Below, piece after piece: positions 39,073 to 48,398 of a stretch of 64,000 nucleotides of DNA. Both the position numbers and the translations under genes were made by a program. Location: the NCBI GenBank assembly GCA_965222005.1, contig OZ244935.1:2790001-2854000 (forward strand), read 5' to 3'. The notes beneath the pieces are model-generated. The model saw only the letters and a program-made list of their open reading frames with translations, searched no databases and was not told the origin of the DNA. The number at the start of each line of letters is the position of its first letter. Position 1 is the stretch's first letter. Source of the stretch: CBDCTM01 sp965222005 (GTDB lineage: Bacteria; Bacteroidota; Bacteroidia; Chitinophagales; Saprospiraceae).

Positions 39073-40239
39073 TCAATATTGTGTTACAGAATCAGAATGA
39101 TTAATTTTTTTGATCAGGTATTGATCCAGTATATTTTCTATTTCACTACTTTTTAAATGTTTATTAATAACGTGTCCTTGCTGATCTATCAAAAAACTTG
39201 CTGGTATAGCTTTTATTCCATAAGAGGCAGCAGCTTGGTTAGAAAACCCTTTGAGATCACAAAAATTTGTCCAACTAATTTTGTCTTTCTCTGCTGCAAG
39301 GGTCCAATTATCTTCTTTGGTATCTAATGATATACTTATGATTTCAAACCCATGTTTTTCATATTTTGAATAAATATTTACGAGTTCCTTATTGAACGCT
39401 CTACAAGGAACACACCAGCTTGCCCAAAAATCTATTAAAACTATCTTTCCTTTAAATTCATTAAGTTTTACCTGTCGTCCGGTTACACTCTTCATGTCAA
39501 ATTGTGGGGGTATCTTGCCGATTTCAGTGGCTTTTGCGGGCAGAAGTACTTCTTTTCTTAAATATTTCCAGTCGTGTTGCGTATGAATGGTAGTGTCAAG
39601 GGCCATTAAGGCCTGTTCGAGCCATTGGGTATTGAAATCTCCATAATATGTAGTAATCAGGGCATAAACTCCAACTTGAGATGATGGATTTTCAGTTATA
39701 AAATCCTTTACTGATTCTTGCTTTTTTGTTCTTAAATTATCTATTAAATTTTTGAGGCTGTCCATTGCGGTTTTATTATTAGCTTCTTGTGCCGACTTAT
39801 ATTTTTCATCAATCCGTAACATTTCCTCATCTAAATAAGATGTAGCATTTTTGTAGTTTAAATATTCCTGTGGAGTTTTTCCAGCAACAACTTTGTAGGA
39901 TTGTTCACTTATTGTGATTCTTGAAAATTCACCATTGGCAAGAAAAAGCTCTATTGATTTTTTAGGAGTATAGATTAATTCGACTAATTGGGGCTCAGAC
40001 AGTTTTCCCTTAAATTTAAATTTATTATTTGCAACTTTAAAAGAATCTATTTCATCACCCCTAGCGCTTTCATATTTAATTGAAAGCATACAATTTTCAC
40101 AATCATAAATAGTTCCGCTCAAATTAAAACTGTCTTTTGAAATTACGGAATTCTTGGAAGTATTTATGGGCTGCTTATCGTTTTTACAGCCCACTCCAAT
40201 CATTAATAACGAAAGAATAATAAAAAAGTATTTTTTCAT
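39073..40239 (-). CDS. Lipoprotein thiol-disulfide oxidoreductase (TlpA-like) with DUF4369
   Basis: 388 residues. Lipobox ILSLLMIGVGC (Cys 18). An N-terminal DUF4369-type domain (DSFNLSGTIYDCENCMLSIK) and a helical middle (residues about 125-190) lead to a C-terminal thioredoxin domain with VLIDFWASWCVPCRAFNKEL near residue 275 and the cis-Pro segment IKAIPASFLIDQQG. It probably reduces or oxidises disulfides in the periplasm while anchored to a membrane. Bacteroidota carry many paralogues. Confidence 0.88.
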   Translation of the reverse strand: MKKYFFIILSLLMIGVGCKNDKQPINTSKNSVISKDSFNLSGTIYDCENCMLSIKYESARGDEIDSFKVANNKFKFKGKLSEPQLVELIYTPKKSIELFLANGEFSRITISEQSYKVVAGKTPQEYLNYKNATSYLDEEMLRIDEKYKSAQEANNKTAMDSLKNLIDNLRTKKQESVKDFITENPSSQVGVYALITTYYGDFNTQWLEQALMALDTTIHTQHDWKYLRKEVLLPAKATEIGKIPPQFDMKSVTGRQVKLNEFKGKIVLIDFWASWCVPCRAFNKELVNIYSKYEKHGFEIISISLDTKEDNWTLAAEKDKISWTNFCDLKGFSNQAAASYGIKAIPASFLIDQQGHVINKHLKSSEIENILDQYLIKKINHSDSVTQY

Positions 40240-40259
40240 TTGTTTTAATTTTTAATTAC

Positions 40260-40330
40260 GATTCCCGGGGCTGGCTAAATGCAGTAGAACCGCATAGGGG
40301 TTAATGATGTTTTAACCTTCGTTAGCTGTA
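40260..40330. other. Weak attC-like palindrome
   Basis: Outer ggctaaatgc and cgttagctg are partly complementary; inner ggttaa and ttaacc form a small hairpin. It lies between two cassette-like genes, 3' of the following minus-strand gene, the position expected of attC, but the left box reads TAAA instead of TAAC. Confidence 0.25.
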
Positions 40331-40337
40331 GGTATAA

Positions 40338-41705
40338 TTACAGTTTTTTGGTTCTAATTATTACATTTTCTAAACTGTCAATCGGTTTTAATTTGTTTTC
40401 TTTTCTATTAATGCCGCTTCTTATTTGAGAATTCACAATGTAGTGATAATTGCCATTTCCTACTTCACCGGTAGTACTTGAATCAAATTCATCTCCTGAA
40501 TCAAAAACTTCTGACCGTATTATTCTTTCAATATTCTTATCAAAGTAGAATTTTGATATTTTAGAACTTTGGTGACCTATAAAATAATCGTCATTAATTG
40601 CCAATCCATCAATGAACTTGGCGTTGACATCACGTTCAACTTCAAGCAACTTCACTCTTTTTGTTTCAATATCAATTTTCACAATTCCTTCATTCGCTGC
40701 AACAAATAGGTAATGCTTCGGCTGGTAATAGACAATACCATTGGGGAAACCAATATTCTTCAAATCAATAAACATTGCTAGTTCATTTGTACGTGTATCT
40801 AGTTTATAGATTTTGCTCTTGACACTTTCTGTTGCATATACATCACCGTTTTTGTCAACAGTTAAATCATTCAGAAAAACTTGTTCTCCCTTGATGAAAT
40901 CATACTTTTTGATGAACTGGTTGTTCAATAAGTCAAAGCACATTATAGTCGTTTTCCATTCATTCTTACCCGTTTTGTTTACTATGGGTGCCAAAGCCAC
41001 ATTTACCCATAGCATGTCCTTATTATTATCCACTTCCATGCCGATAGGGCTTAGGTCTTCAAAAGTCGGTTGTGTAATAATATCCTCGATGCTTCCATCT
41101 GGTTGTATTGCGATTATTTTTTGTTTGTATATACTACTAATGTATATAGTGTTTGATTTGATGTTATAGGCTGTACCTTCAGGTATTATATCTTTTTCAG
41201 TAATGATAAAATCCTTTGTGGATAGATCACTAGGTCTATCCGTTGAAGTGACACACTCAATTTTCCACTCATCGCCACATTTCCTGTAAATGGCTGTCCA
41301 AGCGAAATGGGTTTCTTCATTAACGGTTTTTCCTTCTGCATCTTCAAAGGTGACCTGTACCATTTTATCCACTATTGTATATGCAAGGGTTCCATCTTCG
41401 GAAAATTTGATTATAGGCTCGGAAACATCGTCCCATTTCACAAATTCTACAGACGAAAAATAATTGCTAAACCTTTTCAAAGTTTCACTTCTCGAAGGTC
41501 TTGTAATAACTCCTTTATTAACAGAAATAAAGTTTTCAGAAAGCTGATTCACAAAAGCAATTGAATCTTTATTAAAGTGATAATCTCTCCGCAAGTTGTG
41601 TAACTTCAAAATTGCTGCTGTCTCTTTCTTTTCGTCAAATTGACCTTGTTTTGAACAAGAAAATAATAGAGGGGATAAAAACAGAACTATGAATTTATAA
41701 CTCAT
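40338..41705 (-). CDS. Lipoprotein with SnoaL-like N-domain fused to an SMP-30/NHL-type beta-propeller
   Basis: 455 residues from the ATG at 41705. Lipobox IVLFLSPLLFSC. Residues 25-155 look like a DUF4440/SnoaL-type cone (DSIAFVNQLSENFISVNKGV; FAWTAIYRKCGDEWKIECVT). From about residue 165 a beta-propeller is visible with repeated blades (PEGTAYNIKSNTIYISSIYK; FLNDLTVDKNGDVYATESVK; FPNGIVYYQPKHYLFVAANE; IDGLAINDDYFIGHQSSKIS). The pattern recalls SMP-30/gluconolactonase-like proteins. The fusion is uncommon. Probably membrane-anchored; substrate unknown. Confidence 0.7.
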   Translation of the reverse strand: MSYKFIVLFLSPLLFSCSKQGQFDEKKETAAILKLHNLRRDYHFNKDSIAFVNQLSENFISVNKGVITRPSRSETLKRFSNYFSSVEFVKWDDVSEPIIKFSEDGTLAYTIVDKMVQVTFEDAEGKTVNEETHFAWTAIYRKCGDEWKIECVTSTDRPSDLSTKDFIITEKDIIPEGTAYNIKSNTIYISSIYKQKIIAIQPDGSIEDIITQPTFEDLSPIGMEVDNNKDMLWVNVALAPIVNKTGKNEWKTTIMCFDLLNNQFIKKYDFIKGEQVFLNDLTVDKNGDVYATESVKSKIYKLDTRTNELAMFIDLKNIGFPNGIVYYQPKHYLFVAANEGIVKIDIETKRVKLLEVERDVNAKFIDGLAINDDYFIGHQSSKISKFYFDKNIERIIRSEVFDSGDEFDSSTTGEVGNGNYHYIVNSQIRSGINRKENKLKPIDSLENVIIRTKKL

Positions 41706-41827
41706 TTTCACTGCATTTTATATTTAGGTCATTTATCTATTAGAATTAGTAGCCATACTAAAGAACTCTTTTTCTTGCCGCTTGCTTTTAAATTGGTACA
41801 ATAGATCTCGTTGTTGGAGATAGGTAT

Positions 41828-42184
41828 TTAGTTTCCCCCGATTTGCATCAATGGGTGAACTTCTATTTTGGTTGGAATATCGTTGAAAATTGGATTTCTT
41901 TTGGCTACTTCAACAGCTTCCGTAGAATCTTTAACCGTAACATGAAAAAATCCTGCAACAACTTCTTTACTTTCATTATACGGACCATCTTTTAATATGC
42001 CATTATATTCGGTCACAATTCTGCTACCGGACTTTTCAATAGGGTTCGCTCCTTTTAGTATGCCTTTCTCTATTAGTTCACCAATATACTTACTGCCATG
42101 TTCCATATGTTTTTGTAATTGTTCTGGGGACAAGTCTGTCCAAACACAACCTTCGGTTTTAATGATCAAAAGAAAATCTTTCAT
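41828..42184 (-). CDS. YCII/DGPF-domain protein paired with an ECF42-type sigma factor
   Basis: 118 residues: MKDFLLIIKTEGCVWTDLSP, then YIGELIEKGILKGANPIEKS and a DGPYNESKEVVAGFFHVTV segment that contains the DGP(F/Y) signature. In other bacteria such proteins are encoded beside ECF42 sigma factors, as here with the next gene 52 bases upstream on the same strand. Their molecular role (sensor or effector) is not settled. Cytosolic. Confidence 0.85.
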   Translation of the reverse strand: MKDFLLIIKTEGCVWTDLSPEQLQKHMEHGSKYIGELIEKGILKGANPIEKSGSRIVTEYNGILKDGPYNESKEVVAGFFHVTVKDSTEAVEVAKRNPIFNDIPTKIEVHPLMQIGGN

Positions 42185-42236
42185 TTTTTACAATCTTGAG
42201 TTAATAATAATATTTCTGACCTTATAACAATTGAGA

Positions 42237-43556
42237 CTATGAAATAGGGACATCATTATCACTTTTTGTTCCAAAGTATTTCGCATATCTAATTTTCAGG
42301 AGATTCTTTTCCTTGGAAAGTGGTGCAATTTCAATGGCTTTCTCTAGTGTTTCTTTGGCCATATTTTTTTGATTTAGCTGGATTTCAAACTCAGCTTTGG
42401 TAGAATGGAACAAATAGTATGATTTGATAGCCAGTTGATTTTCTATTGAATAAAGTTTTTCAAGTGCCTCCTTTGTTTCACCTATTTTTGACAAGGCAAT
42501 CGCATGGTTGAGAATTACAATTGCAGAGTTATCTATAGTCAGCAATTGTTCATAAAGTCTCAGAATACTATTCCAATCTGTAGATTCAAAATTTTTGGCG
42601 GAGCAATGAAAGGAGGATATAGCAGCCAATATGTGATATTTTGAAACCGGTTGATTTTCGGAAGCTCTCTTCAAATTGGAAAATCCTTGTTCCATAATGT
42701 GATAATCCCATAGTTTACGGTCTTGCTCACTTAGCGTCAGAATATTTCCTTGCTCATCTTGTCTAGCCTTAAATCGAGATGCGTTAAGTTGCATTAAAGC
42801 CAATAGGGCTAGAGGATTTGATTTATTAGCGATGAATTTGTGATTCACTATTATATCTGCTAAGCGAATAGATTCCCGACATAGTTCTTCCCGAATTATA
42901 TCATCACCTTTAGAGGCGCTGTAACCTTCGTTGAACAACAGATATATGGCTTCTAAAACGGCATTTACCCTTTTGTCCAATATTTGAATGGGTGGTATAA
43001 TAAAGGAAATTCTGTTTAGCCGAATTGTCTTTCTAGCTCTGACTAATCGCTTGTTAATATTTTCGTTGTTAGTCAAAAAGGCCTTAGCTATTTCGCTAAT
43101 GCTAAATCCACATAATGTTCTAAGAACGAGTGCAATTTGAGAATCCTCAGAAATGGAAGGGTGGCAACACATAAACATCATTCGCAATTGATCGTCTGAG
43201 ATACTGTCTTCTGAAAAAGAGTCGATTAAGTTTAGTTCTGCATTTTTTTTAGTACTACCTAAACTTTCAGAAACATATTGTTGGCAGTATTTATCACGAT
43301 TTAAGACATTCAATGCTTTGTTCTTAGCAACCGTATACAACCAACCTATGTGGTTCTCCGGAATACCATTATAAGTCCAATTGCTAATTGCTTCTGCCAA
43401 AGCATCTTGAACAATGTCCTCAACGTGAAGTAAGTTGTTAGAACCGAAAATCCTTGTTAATACTGAAGTTAATTTTCCAGATTCGTGCCTGAAAAAATGT
43501 TCAACCAATTCATTTATTTTCGTTCTTTTGTTCAAACTATTATGGATGTGTTTCAA
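42237..43556 (-). CDS. ECF42-type RNA polymerase sigma factor with C-terminal TPR-like extension
   Basis: 439 residues, about twice the size of ordinary ECF factors. Sigma region 2 (VEDIVQDALAEAISNWTYNG; WLYTVAKNKALNVLNRDK) and region 4 (ALVLRTLCGFSISEIAKAFL followed by 'NINKRLVRARKTIR'), then about 270 helical residues with AVLEAIYLLFNEGYSASKGD and TPR-like repeats (AIVILNHAIALSKIGETKEA). This extension and a neighbouring YCII/DGPF gene define the ECF42 group. The start is a TTG at 43556; there is no nearby ATG. The extension probably takes the place of a separate anti-sigma. Confidence 0.88.
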   Translation of the reverse strand: MKHIHNSLNKRTKINELVEHFFRHESGKLTSVLTRIFGSNNLLHVEDIVQDALAEAISNWTYNGIPENHIGWLYTVAKNKALNVLNRDKYCQQYVSESLGSTKKNAELNLIDSFSEDSISDDQLRMMFMCCHPSISEDSQIALVLRTLCGFSISEIAKAFLTNNENINKRLVRARKTIRLNRISFIIPPIQILDKRVNAVLEAIYLLFNEGYSASKGDDIIREELCRESIRLADIIVNHKFIANKSNPLALLALMQLNASRFKARQDEQGNILTLSEQDRKLWDYHIMEQGFSNLKRASENQPVSKYHILAAISSFHCSAKNFESTDWNSILRLYEQLLTIDNSAIVILNHAIALSKIGETKEALEKLYSIENQLAIKSYYLFHSTKAEFEIQLNQKNMAKETLEKAIEIAPLSKEKNLLKIRYAKYFGTKSDNDVPIS

Positions 43557-43561
43557 TGACC

Positions 43562-43630
43562 GCTAACGGTCGGTGCATATGCAGTGGCCGACGCACGGAG
43601 GCTATTGCCGATTTGCATAATGTTATACAA
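43562..43630. other. attC-like imperfect palindrome
   Basis: ctaacggtcggtgcatatgc on the left and gcataatgttatacaacg on the right, with a mismatched centre. TAAC...GTTA polarity as in attC. It lies just before the sigma gene start and 3' of the truncated gene at 43687-43790. Confidence 0.4.
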
Positions 43631-43686
43631 CGTTTCTACCTACCTTCCAATGGAAGGTCATAAAATTATCGAACCAACTTTATTAT

Positions 43687-43790
43687 TCTATTTCTCTCAA
43701 TTCAGTATTGACTCTATAAATTTTACCTCCAACTACTTTTTGTTTCTTATTTCCAATTTCCTGAATGTAACGTTTTGCGTTGATAAATAA
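43687..43790 (-). pseudogene. C-terminal remnant of an unidentified gene truncated beside a transposase
   Basis: Minus strand, about 33 codons ending in TAA at 43687 read INAKRYIQEIGNKKQKVVGG followed by KIYRVNTELREIE. The frame looks coding but is cut off where the transposase-bearing segment begins (around 43790). Too short for a family call. Confidence 0.35.
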
Positions 43791-43848
43791 AAAAAGCCAC
43801 TGAAAATGCTTATGTTTTAAGTGCTAACCATAAAACGAAACAAAATCA

Positions 43849-45090
43849 ATGGCACTTAAAGATAAGCAAAATCGGACAATAGTACTGCCCATAAGTGAGG
43901 CAGAATATGATATTTTTTTGACGAATAATACAATAGCGCATGAAGTGATCCAATCTTTGTACGATCAACATCCAGAACTTTTTCCTGCCCAAATGGTTGA
44001 CGGATACTGTTTAAATGGCCGCGATCGAATGTCCAAAAAGATGAATATTCAGCTACGGAAGATAGAGATATCGGGTATCAATTATCGAATACGACCAAGT
44101 TTTATTTTACCTTACTTCAGGGGTAAAACCGATGAAGTTTCCGGTCCTTTATTCTTATTGAAATTTGGGGTTCCATTTTGGGCACTGGCATTTGTGTTTG
44201 GCAAAAACGCCATGTGGTGGTATCGACTATATTATTGCTTACATCAATACAGCATCGTTGGCACTACAATAAAAAATCCGGAGCTTTTACCTAAGGATTT
44301 ATTAGCAGACGAACACCATGTTAAAGTCGGTGGTCAACGTGCTTATATCGCAACCACCATTGGTCAAAACTGTTTTTTGGGAATGGCAGCCTGTGCCCAT
44401 GCTGATACAGAATCGCTACAGATTGGGTATCAGGATTTTAAAACCGAAGCACTGGATTTATCCCCTGATTATCAGCCACATACCCTTAATACAGATGGAT
44501 GGTGGGCCACTCAAAATGCCTGGAAAAATTTATTTGTCAAAGTCGTAATTATTGAGTGCTTCCTTCATGCTTTTTTAAAAGTTCGCGACAGAGCTACGAA
44601 AAAACTCAAGACTTATTTTGATCAGGTAGCTGATAAAATATGGGATTGCTACAGAGCTGATTCTAAAAGGCAACTTGCACAACAAATCAGAAGGCTTAGA
44701 GAATGGACAATGGCTAATTTAACGGATTGCCCTATGAAAAATAACATCCTCAAACTTTGCCAGAAAAAAAACAGATGGTTGGTCCATTTAGATTTTCCAA
44801 CTGCCCACAAAACCTCCAATATGCTGGACAGATTAATGAGGTCAATGAATCGACATGCCTTTAATTCACAGATGTTTCATGCTTCTGTTGAAAGTACGTC
44901 AAACAACTTTCGAGCTTTTGCTCTTTTATATAATTTTGTTCCGTCTTGTCCCAGTGCATGGGATGACAGCCAAGTTCTTAAAAGTCCGGCTGCCAGACTA
45001 AATGGTTTTGTTTATCACAAAAACTGGATGCATAATTTACTCATTTCCGCTTCTCGTGGTGGTTTTAGGAATCAATGCAATCCGTTATAA
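43849..45090 (+). CDS. DDE-type transposase
   Basis: 413 residues. The N-terminus is basic and possibly DNA-binding (NGRDRMSKKMNIQLRKIEIS). Catalytic-core-like segments are LLADEHHVKVGGQRAYIATT (first Asp) and HTLNTDGWWATQNAWKNLF (second Asp). A C-terminal basic region (RLMRSMNRHAFNSQMF) may hold the remaining Glu. IS family could not be named and no terminal inverted repeats were found, so it may be an IS remnant. It separates a truncated gene from the serine-hydrolase pseudogene. Confidence 0.7.
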   Translation: MALKDKQNRTIVLPISEAEYDIFLTNNTIAHEVIQSLYDQHPELFPAQMVDGYCLNGRDRMSKKMNIQLRKIEISGINYRIRPSFILPYFRGKTDEVSGPLFLLKFGVPFWALAFVFGKNAMWWYRLYYCLHQYSIVGTTIKNPELLPKDLLADEHHVKVGGQRAYIATTIGQNCFLGMAACAHADTESLQIGYQDFKTEALDLSPDYQPHTLNTDGWWATQNAWKNLFVKVVIIECFLHAFLKVRDRATKKLKTYFDQVADKIWDCYRADSKRQLAQQIRRLREWTMANLTDCPMKNNILKLCQKKNRWLVHLDFPTAHKTSNMLDRLMRSMNRHAFNSQMFHASVESTSNNFRAFALLYNFVPSCPSAWDDSQVLKSPAARLNGFVYHKNWMHNLLISASRGGFRNQCNPL

Positions 45091-45190
45091 TCAGCCAATT
45101 TCATAGGAAGTATGCCTACTTGAATGGGGTTCTTGCCTCCTCCGATACAAAATACCTACAATTGCTCCTCTTTCCAAAAAACATTCTTTA

Positions 45191-45664
45191 TTACAAAAGG
45201 TTGTAAATCACCAAAATCAAAACGTCTTTTGTCGCTTTCATTGGAAAAAAACAATATTTTTCCTTCCCAGATATTCCCATTTCTATGTTAAAATTATAGA
45301 TTCCCTCATCGCTCATTTGAACATCCCGGATAGGTTTATCTTGAATAATGGCTAAATAATGTTTGGCAATAACTTCCAATTCGCCTCTCTCAATAGGGGC
45401 TCCTTTGATATTGGAGAGCATTGAAACGGAAAGGTTGAATTCTGGAAAAACAAGCAAGTCTCAGGTGCTGCCAGGTGTTCTGCCATTCCCCAATACATTA
45501 CTTCATTTTCATATCCCGACCTTAACCCCAACCCAGGCCATCTAGTGTAATGAGAGAATCGTTTATTTGTCTTTGTGAAGTCAGAAGTTTTAGTTCGTCT
45601 CTGGATAAGAAGGATGAGTGCCAGGTGTGTGCATCCCCGAATTTGGCCAAATCTATCGCAGTTG
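45191..45664 (-). pseudogene. C-terminal fragment of a CubicO-type serine hydrolase split by IS21
   Basis: Minus strand. Immediately inside the IS junction the sequence reads STAIDLAKFGDAHTW, then LSRDELKLLTSQRQINDSLI, as in the C-terminal half of class C beta-lactamase-like (CubicO) proteins, and later LVFPEFNLSVSMLSNIKGAP. Reading needs at least two frame changes (around 45530 and 45450), so the gene was decaying besides being interrupted. Joined to the fragment at 48399 it restores SGYLSTAIDLAKF across a 7-bp duplication. Confidence 0.75.
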
Positions 45665-45928
45665 ACAAATATGTAAAATCCGGCCATACTGACCCACCCA
45701 TTTCGGAGTTGTTGACCCACCCCCAATTAGGGCAAATGTTAGTAACATTTCGGTCATACTGACCCACCTAAGCTTGTTAGGAGGAGCCGTCATTCCGGCA
45801 TATTGACCCCCTTGATTTGTTTTAGGCGACTGTCATTCCGGCGTACTGACCCGCCTTATATATAGTGGATACTTACGATTAAATAGCCATGTTCGCAGTT
45901 TTTTTCAAGCAAAAAAACGGTCAAGAAC

Positions 45929-47494
45929 ATGGGACAATTTAAACGTATGGATCAAGTAAGAACGATTATTAAAACCTATATCAGCACGAGTTCTCTTCGC
46001 GCCACAGCAAGTAGATTACAAGTTTCTAAAAACACAGTGAAGCATTATGTAAGACTTGGGAAAGCCTTTGATGAAGATCTTGCGCAAGTTCTTTCATTGG
46101 ACGATTCCGCTTTCACTGCGGTGTTTTATCCCTCTAAAAATACAGTGGCTGAACAACGAAAAGAGGCTTTTAAAAGTAAGATTGATGATTGGATAAAAGA
46201 ATTAAAACGAGTGGGTGTAACTCGCTATTTATTGTGGGAGGAGTACATCGAAGAACACCCAGATGGTTATAGTTACACTCAATTTTGTGAACACTTTAAA
46301 CGCGAGATAGGACGACGAGATTTGACGATTAGCTTAGCGCACCAAGCAGGTAATGTCATGCAAGTAGACTTCGCTGGAAAGAAAATGCGATGGGTAGATT
46401 TAACTACTGGAGAAGTTCATGAATGCGAAGTTTTGGTAGCGGTGATGCCACATAGTCAATATACTTTTGCCATCGCACTTCCCTCTCAAAAGGTAGCTGA
46501 CTTTATTTATGGATTAAATCAAGCGCTTCTTTTTTTCGGTAAACTACCTCAAGTTATTTTATCCGATAATCTAAAATCATATGTTAGTCGAGCTGATAAA
46601 TACGAACCTACTTTTAATGAATTATGTGTACAATTAGCTGCACATTATCAGCTCGATTTAAGTGCCACTCGCGTTGGAAAACCCAAAGATAAAGCGAGTG
46701 TAGAAAACATGGTGAATACGGTTTACAGACGCATTTATGCTCCATTGAGAAACGAGACTTTTCATAGTATAGAGGAGTTAAATGCAGCAATCACAGAGCA
46801 GCTAAGCCAACATAATAATAAACCCTATCAACAAAAACAAGGTACACGCAAAAGTGTTTTTGAAGCTTTTGAATTGCCTGTAATGAGATCACTCCCTTGT
46901 GATCTGTTTGAACTTAAAAAGACCATCACACCTCAAGTTAGAAGGAACTATCATGTTTTTCTAGGAGAGGACAAAGCTTTTTACTCTGTCCCTTTTCAAT
47001 ATGCAAAACAACAAGCGACCGTCATTTACACCTCAAAAAATGTAGAGGTATATATTGATAATCAACGGGTTGCAACTCACAAGCGAGTTTACTACACCGG
47101 GTCACAACAGTACCAGACAAAAATGGAACATATGCCTCGGTCGCACAGGGAGTGGAAAAAAGCAAAAGGCTTTGATGCCGCTTATTTTCTTAGTCAGGCT
47201 GAGCAAATAGGTCCTGCTACTCGCTGGGCTATCCAGCATATTCTACTCTCCAGAATCCATGAAGCCCAATCTTATGGTAGCTGCCAAGGTATTTTAGGTT
47301 TTGCAAAAAAGTATAATTCTGAACGTTTGGAGCGAGCTGCTCTTCGTTGCCAAAAAGCAGATAAGGCAAGCTATTACATGATCAAAAATATCTTAGTTCG
47401 AAAACTCGACACCGTTGATGATCAACTTGAATTATTTGACTCACTCACAATAGGGGAACACGAAAATATAAGAGGCCCTGAGGCTTATCAATAG
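45929..47494 (+). CDS. istA: IS21 transposase IstA
   Basis: 521 residues. N-terminal helix-turn-helix (SLRATASRLQVSKNTVKHYV), then the DDE integrase core: VMQVDFAGKKMRWVDLTTGE (Asp), PQVILSDNLKSYVSRADKYE (Asp) and PKDKASVENMVNTVYRRIY (Glu). A C-terminal beta region follows (VYIDNQRVATHKRVYYTGSQ). All three acidic residues are present and the frame is intact, so the element may still be mobile with IstB. Confidence 0.95.
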   Translation: MGQFKRMDQVRTIIKTYISTSSLRATASRLQVSKNTVKHYVRLGKAFDEDLAQVLSLDDSAFTAVFYPSKNTVAEQRKEAFKSKIDDWIKELKRVGVTRYLLWEEYIEEHPDGYSYTQFCEHFKREIGRRDLTISLAHQAGNVMQVDFAGKKMRWVDLTTGEVHECEVLVAVMPHSQYTFAIALPSQKVADFIYGLNQALLFFGKLPQVILSDNLKSYVSRADKYEPTFNELCVQLAAHYQLDLSATRVGKPKDKASVENMVNTVYRRIYAPLRNETFHSIEELNAAITEQLSQHNNKPYQQKQGTRKSVFEAFELPVMRSLPCDLFELKKTITPQVRRNYHVFLGEDKAFYSVPFQYAKQQATVIYTSKNVEVYIDNQRVATHKRVYYTGSQQYQTKMEHMPRSHREWKKAKGFDAAYFLSQAEQIGPATRWAIQHILLSRIHEAQSYGSCQGILGFAKKYNSERLERAALRCQKADKASYYMIKNILVRKLDTVDDQLELFDSLTIGEHENIRGPEAYQ

Positions 47495-47581
47495 GTATCT
47501 ATTGAACTCAATAACATTTATTTTTTAACTACTCCCTTAGATAATATAAAATTATAAAGGGATATAAAACAATCAATAATT

Positions 47582-48316
47582 ATGAAAAACGGATCTCTGG
47601 AAATTATGAGAATGCTAAAATTAACAGGCATGGCGGATGCTTACGAGGCAGCTCTTGGATTACCAATCAACCAGCAAGCAGACGCACATGAAATGATTGC
47701 CAATCTGATTGATGCAGAAAAACAGCATCGTTGGCACAAGCGAATGAAAATGTTTTTAAGACTCTCCAAACTTCGTTATCAAGCCAACATTCAAGACATC
47801 GATTGTTCTAAAACAAGAAATCTCTCCAAGGAAAAATTAATGCTCCTTGCAGACTGTGCTTACCTCGACCGAGGAGAAAATGTTTTGATTACCGGCGCCA
47901 CTGGTTGTGGTAAATCATACCTGGCTTGCGCTTTAGGAAATAACGCTTGTGTCAATGGATACCGAACACTTTACTTTAACATGAATCGATTCACCGAACA
48001 GATCGCTTTAGCCAAAACAGACGGCACCTTAATCAAGTGGATGGACAGATTAAAAAAAGCTAAACTCATCATCTTTGATGACTTTGGATTACAACCCATC
48101 ACACATCAGGTAAAGTTAATCTTGTTACAGATTTTGGAAGACCGTTACGAAAACGCCGCTACTATTATTTGCTCTCAACTGCCAGTGAGTAAATGGCACC
48201 AATATTTTAATGAACCAACTTTGGCAGATGCCATCCTTGACCGGATCGTCCCCAAAGCACATCGAATAGAATTAAAAGGAAAAAGTTTAAGGAAACCTAT
48301 AAATCAACTATCTTAG
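47582..48316 (+). CDS. istB: IS21 helper ATPase IstB
   Basis: 244 residues, AAA+ ATPase of the DnaC/IstB group. Walker A GATGCGKSYLACALG near residue 106, Walker B KLIIFDDFGLQP near residue 165. It assembles on target DNA and stimulates IstA. The N-terminal IS21 domain (KLTGMADAYEAALGLPINQQ) is present. 87 bases after istA. Confidence 0.95.
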   Translation: MKNGSLEIMRMLKLTGMADAYEAALGLPINQQADAHEMIANLIDAEKQHRWHKRMKMFLRLSKLRYQANIQDIDCSKTRNLSKEKLMLLADCAYLDRGENVLITGATGCGKSYLACALGNNACVNGYRTLYFNMNRFTEQIALAKTDGTLIKWMDRLKKAKLIIFDDFGLQPITHQVKLILLQILEDRYENAATIICSQLPVSKWHQYFNEPTLADAILDRIVPKAHRIELKGKSLRKPINQLS

Positions 48317-48398
48317 CATCATTGAAATCGTAAGTTATCCACATGGGTCAATGACTCCGAAATGGGTGGGTCAGCAACTCCGGAATTTGCAACAAATA

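Larger units (their letters stand above)
45672..48391 (+). mobile_element. Complete IS21-family insertion sequence (2720 bp)
   Basis: Terminal inverted repeats of about 38 bp: left starts tgtaaaatccgg, right (complement) TGCAAATTCCGG, both continuing to ctgacccacccatttcggag; further copies of the ctgaccca motif lie inside the left end (45767-45865), as is usual for IS21. Flanking target duplication acaaata at 45665-45671 and 48392-48398 (7 bp). Encodes istA and istB. Removing it restores the reading of the surrounding hydrolase across the junction, so both ends are firm. Confidence 0.92.

Noticed and set aside
43849..48391. Single composite transposon formed by the two transposase segments
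   Set aside because: The IS21 has its own ends and target duplication, and the other transposase belongs to a different family with no shared terminal repeats.
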